From positions 186,001-250,000 of the forward strand of contig NZ_CP121679.1 of NCBI RefSeq assembly GCF_029760895.1: 64,000 nt of DNA. The letters run 5' to 3'. The position numbers and the translations under genes are program-made. The DNA is from Ancylobacter sp. WKF20. Its GTDB lineage: Bacteria > Pseudomonadota > Alphaproteobacteria > Rhizobiales > Xanthobacteraceae. Under the pieces are notes generated by a model. It made no database searches and was not told where the DNA came from. It was given only the letters and a program-made list of their open reading frames with translations. This document shows, piece by piece, positions 62,373-64,000 of this stretch (the stretch's first letter is position 1; each line of letters starts with the position of its first letter).

Positions 62373-62930
62373 ATGCGGCGTCGTCTGTTCATCGGCCTTC
62401 TCGGATGTTTCGCTCTGTTCCTTGCCCCGGCCCGGGCGGATGAAGCGGCGGCGTGGCAGGCGCTGCGGGAAGGCGGCATCGTGCTGTTCCGCCACGCCAT
62501 CGCGCCGGGCGTGGGCGATCCGCCGAATTTCCGGCTCGGCGATTGCGCGACCCAGCGCAACCTCGACGCCGCTGGCCGATCGCAGGCGGCCCGCATCGGC
62601 GCCGTCTTCCGTCGCGAGGGCGTGACCGTTGGTGAGGTAATATCATCCCGCTGGTGCCGGGCGACGGAGACGGCGGAACTGGCCTTTCCCGGCCGGGTGA
62701 CGGCGGCGCCCGCCTTCGATTCCTTCTTCCAGGACCGTGCGGACGAACCCGAGCAGACCGCCGCCGCCCGCCGCCGGCTCTTGGCGTGGAACGGGCCGGG
62801 CGCGCTGGTTGTGGTGAGCCACCAGGTCAACATCACGGCGCTGACCGGCGTCGTGCCCGCCTCCGGCGAAGGCGTGGTGCTGCGCCGCGAGGGCACGGCG
62901 CTGCGCGAGGTCGGCCGCATCCGGCCCTGA
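62373..62930 (+). CDS. secreted histidine phosphatase family protein
   Basis: This 185-residue protein has a signal peptide (LFIGLLGCFALFLAPARA) and a histidine-phosphatase domain. The phospho-acceptor R40-H41 lies in IVLFRHAIAPG, with RSQAARIGAVFRREG, SSRWCRATETAELAF and the second catalytic His in VVVSHQVNITALTG following. The acceptor motif is RHA rather than RHG, a known variant. It is predicted periplasmic; substrate unknown. I chose ATG 62373 with GGAG 5 bp upstream over an in-frame GTG at 62367. It is convergent with the topoisomerase gene (3 bp apart). Confidence 0.88.
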   Translation: MRRRLFIGLLGCFALFLAPARADEAAAWQALREGGIVLFRHAIAPGVGDPPNFRLGDCATQRNLDAAGRSQAARIGAVFRREGVTVGEVISSRWCRATETAELAFPGRVTAAPAFDSFFQDRADEPEQTAAARRRLLAWNGPGALVVVSHQVNITALTGVVPASGEGVVLRREGTALREVGRIRP

Positions 62931-62933
62931 GCG

Positions 62934-64000
62934 TCACGCCGCTGGCAGGGCGCCGCCCAGCACCGGCCGCTCCCGCCGCACGGTGCTTGCCTCGACCGTC
63001 GCCGCCTTGATCCGCTTGCGCGCGCCGCTGCCCAAGAGTTCCGCGAGCAGCGCCGCTTTCGCGGTGGCCGAGCGGGCGCGCAGGGCCGTTGTGGTGAGCT
63101 TGCCCGCCTCGAAGGCGGCGATCACCGTGTCATGCACATAGCTGGTGCGGCAAACGGTGAGCGTGTTGGCGAGTTCTTCCGCCAGCGGCGCCACGGCGGC
63201 GTTGATCTGCTTGCGGCGCTTGGCGGCACTGGTCTCTGGTGTTTCACGCGCCAGCCGGTCCAGCACGCCCATGGAGGCGGCGAGCGTGCGGAAATCCTTG
63301 AGCGAGATGCCGCTGCGCCCGATCCCCTTGAGAAAGGCGTTCACATCCGAGGCGCGGATGGTGTGGATGGCACCCTTGGCATCGCGGTATTTGAATAGCC
63401 GTCGCCCGGGTAGGTCGCACATCCGCCGCAGCGCCTCGACGAGGGCCGGGTGGCGGGTCTCTTTCGCGATCATCTTACCTCCCTTGCCTTTGAAGCGCAG
63501 GGTGATGCGGTCCTCCTCGATCCGCGCATGGCTCTTGAGCAGCGTCGTCGCTCCCCGCGTCCCATGCTCCTGTGCATAGGCGTCCGATCCCGCGCGGATG
63601 GCGGTGAGCGCCACGAGTTGCACCGCCGCCGCCAGGGCGAAACGTCGGTCGGGTTCGGGCCGCTTTAACGCCCGCTGCACCGCGCGGGTGATGGCGGGAA
63701 GGGATTCGGCGAGGTCGGCGAGCTTCTGCGCCTTCACCGCTTCGCGCACCCGCGTCCAGTCGGGATGATAGCGGTATTGCAGCCGGCCGGCCGTGTCCTC
63801 GCCGACCGCCTGGAGATGCGCGCGCGGATCGGCGGCGAACATCACATGGCGATAGGCCGGGGGCACCGCGAGGCTTTTCAGCCGCTGCAGCGTCTGCGGG
63901 TCCCGGATGGGTTGCCCGTCGGCAGCGGTGTAGCTGAAGCCGCGCCCGGCCTTGCGACGGCGGATGGTGAGAGCGGAGCAACCGACGATGGTGAGGTCGA
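62934..64000 (-). CDS. DNA topoisomerase IB (partial, N-terminus outside window)
   Basis: This is a poxvirus-type type IB topoisomerase that nicks and reseals one DNA strand through a 3'-phosphotyrosine. The minus-strand frame is open from the stop at 62934 to the right edge (355 codons). Conserved parts are IRRRKAGRGFSYTAADG, LAVPPAYRHVMFAADPRAHLQA, RYHPDW, TAIRAGSDAYAQEHGTRGATTL (catalytic Arg), KGKGGK (catalytic Lys region), SLKDFRTLAAS and the nucleophile Tyr in VCRTSYVHDTVIAAFEAG. An internal GTG at 63866 lies mid-domain, so the true start is to the right of the window. Confidence 0.93.
   Translation of the reverse strand, partial: DLTIVGCSALTIRRRKAGRGFSYTAADGQPIRDPQTLQRLKSLAVPPAYRHVMFAADPRAHLQAVGEDTAGRLQYRYHPDWTRVREAVKAQKLADLAESLPAITRAVQRALKRPEPDRRFALAAAVQLVALTAIRAGSDAYAQEHGTRGATTLLKSHARIEEDRITLRFKGKGGKMIAKETRHPALVEALRRMCDLPGRRLFKYRDAKGAIHTIRASDVNAFLKGIGRSGISLKDFRTLAASMGVLDRLARETPETSAAKRRKQINAAVAPLAEELANTLTVCRTSYVHDTVIAAFEAGKLTTTALRARSATAKAALLAELLGSGARKRIKAATVEASTVRRERPVLGGALPAA

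Overview
The window is a high-GC alphaproteobacterial chromosome segment, probably from a facultatively methylotrophic Hyphomicrobiales (Rhizobiales) bacterium of the Xanthobacteraceae/Ancylobacter/Starkeya type. The lineage is an inference. It rests on the codon bias, a tetrahydromethanopterin (H4MPT)/methylofuran C1 pathway, palindromic intergenic repeats typical of Rhizobiales, an ScfR/MccR-type regulator beside isocitrate lyase, and GGAAC-N16-CGTT (EcfG-type) promoters.

Region 1 (1-15187) is C1 metabolism in two blocks. Block one has a truncated beta-RFAP synthase on the minus strand, then a pterin carbinolamine dehydratase homologue and fhcB-fhcA-fhcD-fhcC (formyltransferase/hydrolase complex) on the plus strand. 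A 547-bp island of palindromic repeats splits fhcBA from fhcDC. Block two (11203-15187, minus) is a tightly overlapping five-gene operon for methylofuran/H4MPT cofactor synthesis: MfnB-like, DUF447, DHPS-like, flavoprotein and amino-acid-kinase-like. An MgtE Mg2+ channel and a large autotransporter lie between the blocks. No fae, mch or mtdB is present here.

Region 2 (15300-25671) holds a SPOUT RNA methyltransferase, a malate:quinone oxidoreductase with a Tat-like leader, an Uup-type ABC-F ATPase, a VOC protein, a Phd/VapC toxin-antitoxin pair with a recognisable promoter/operator, a D-2-hydroxyglutarate dehydrogenase-like flavoenzyme, and an exbB-exbD-tonB operon ending in a clear terminator.

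Region 3 (25675-40516) holds a dipeptide-type ABC importer operon (SBP, two permeases, two ATPases) with a cystathionine beta-lyase-like PLP enzyme as its last gene. Glutaryl-CoA dehydrogenase, an Rrf2 regulator with a four-Cys cluster, a PIF1-like helicase, two tandem EamA transporters, a succinate-semialdehyde-type aldehyde dehydrogenase and a small membrane protein behind an EcfG-type promoter follow.

Region 4 (40548-49228) holds an FtsK translocase without an N-terminal membrane domain, a GNAT protein, a nitroreductase, a large MscS channel, and an uncharacterised overlapping pair: a membrane-anchored ClpP-like protein and a four-TM helical protein.

Region 5 (49397-64000) holds the glyoxylate shunt (malate synthase G, isocitrate lyase), a small ORF plus strong stem-loop ahead of isocitrate lyase, and the divergent ScfR/MccR-type regulator. 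After these come a YciA-type thioesterase and an amine-utilisation locus (copper amine oxidase, small Cys-rich membrane protein, APC permease, divergent AraC regulator). Two stress-type genes (YciF-like, DUF2934) with EcfG-type promoters, a secreted histidine phosphatase and a truncated topoisomerase IB close the window. I saw no tRNA, rRNA, CRISPR array, IS element or prophage.
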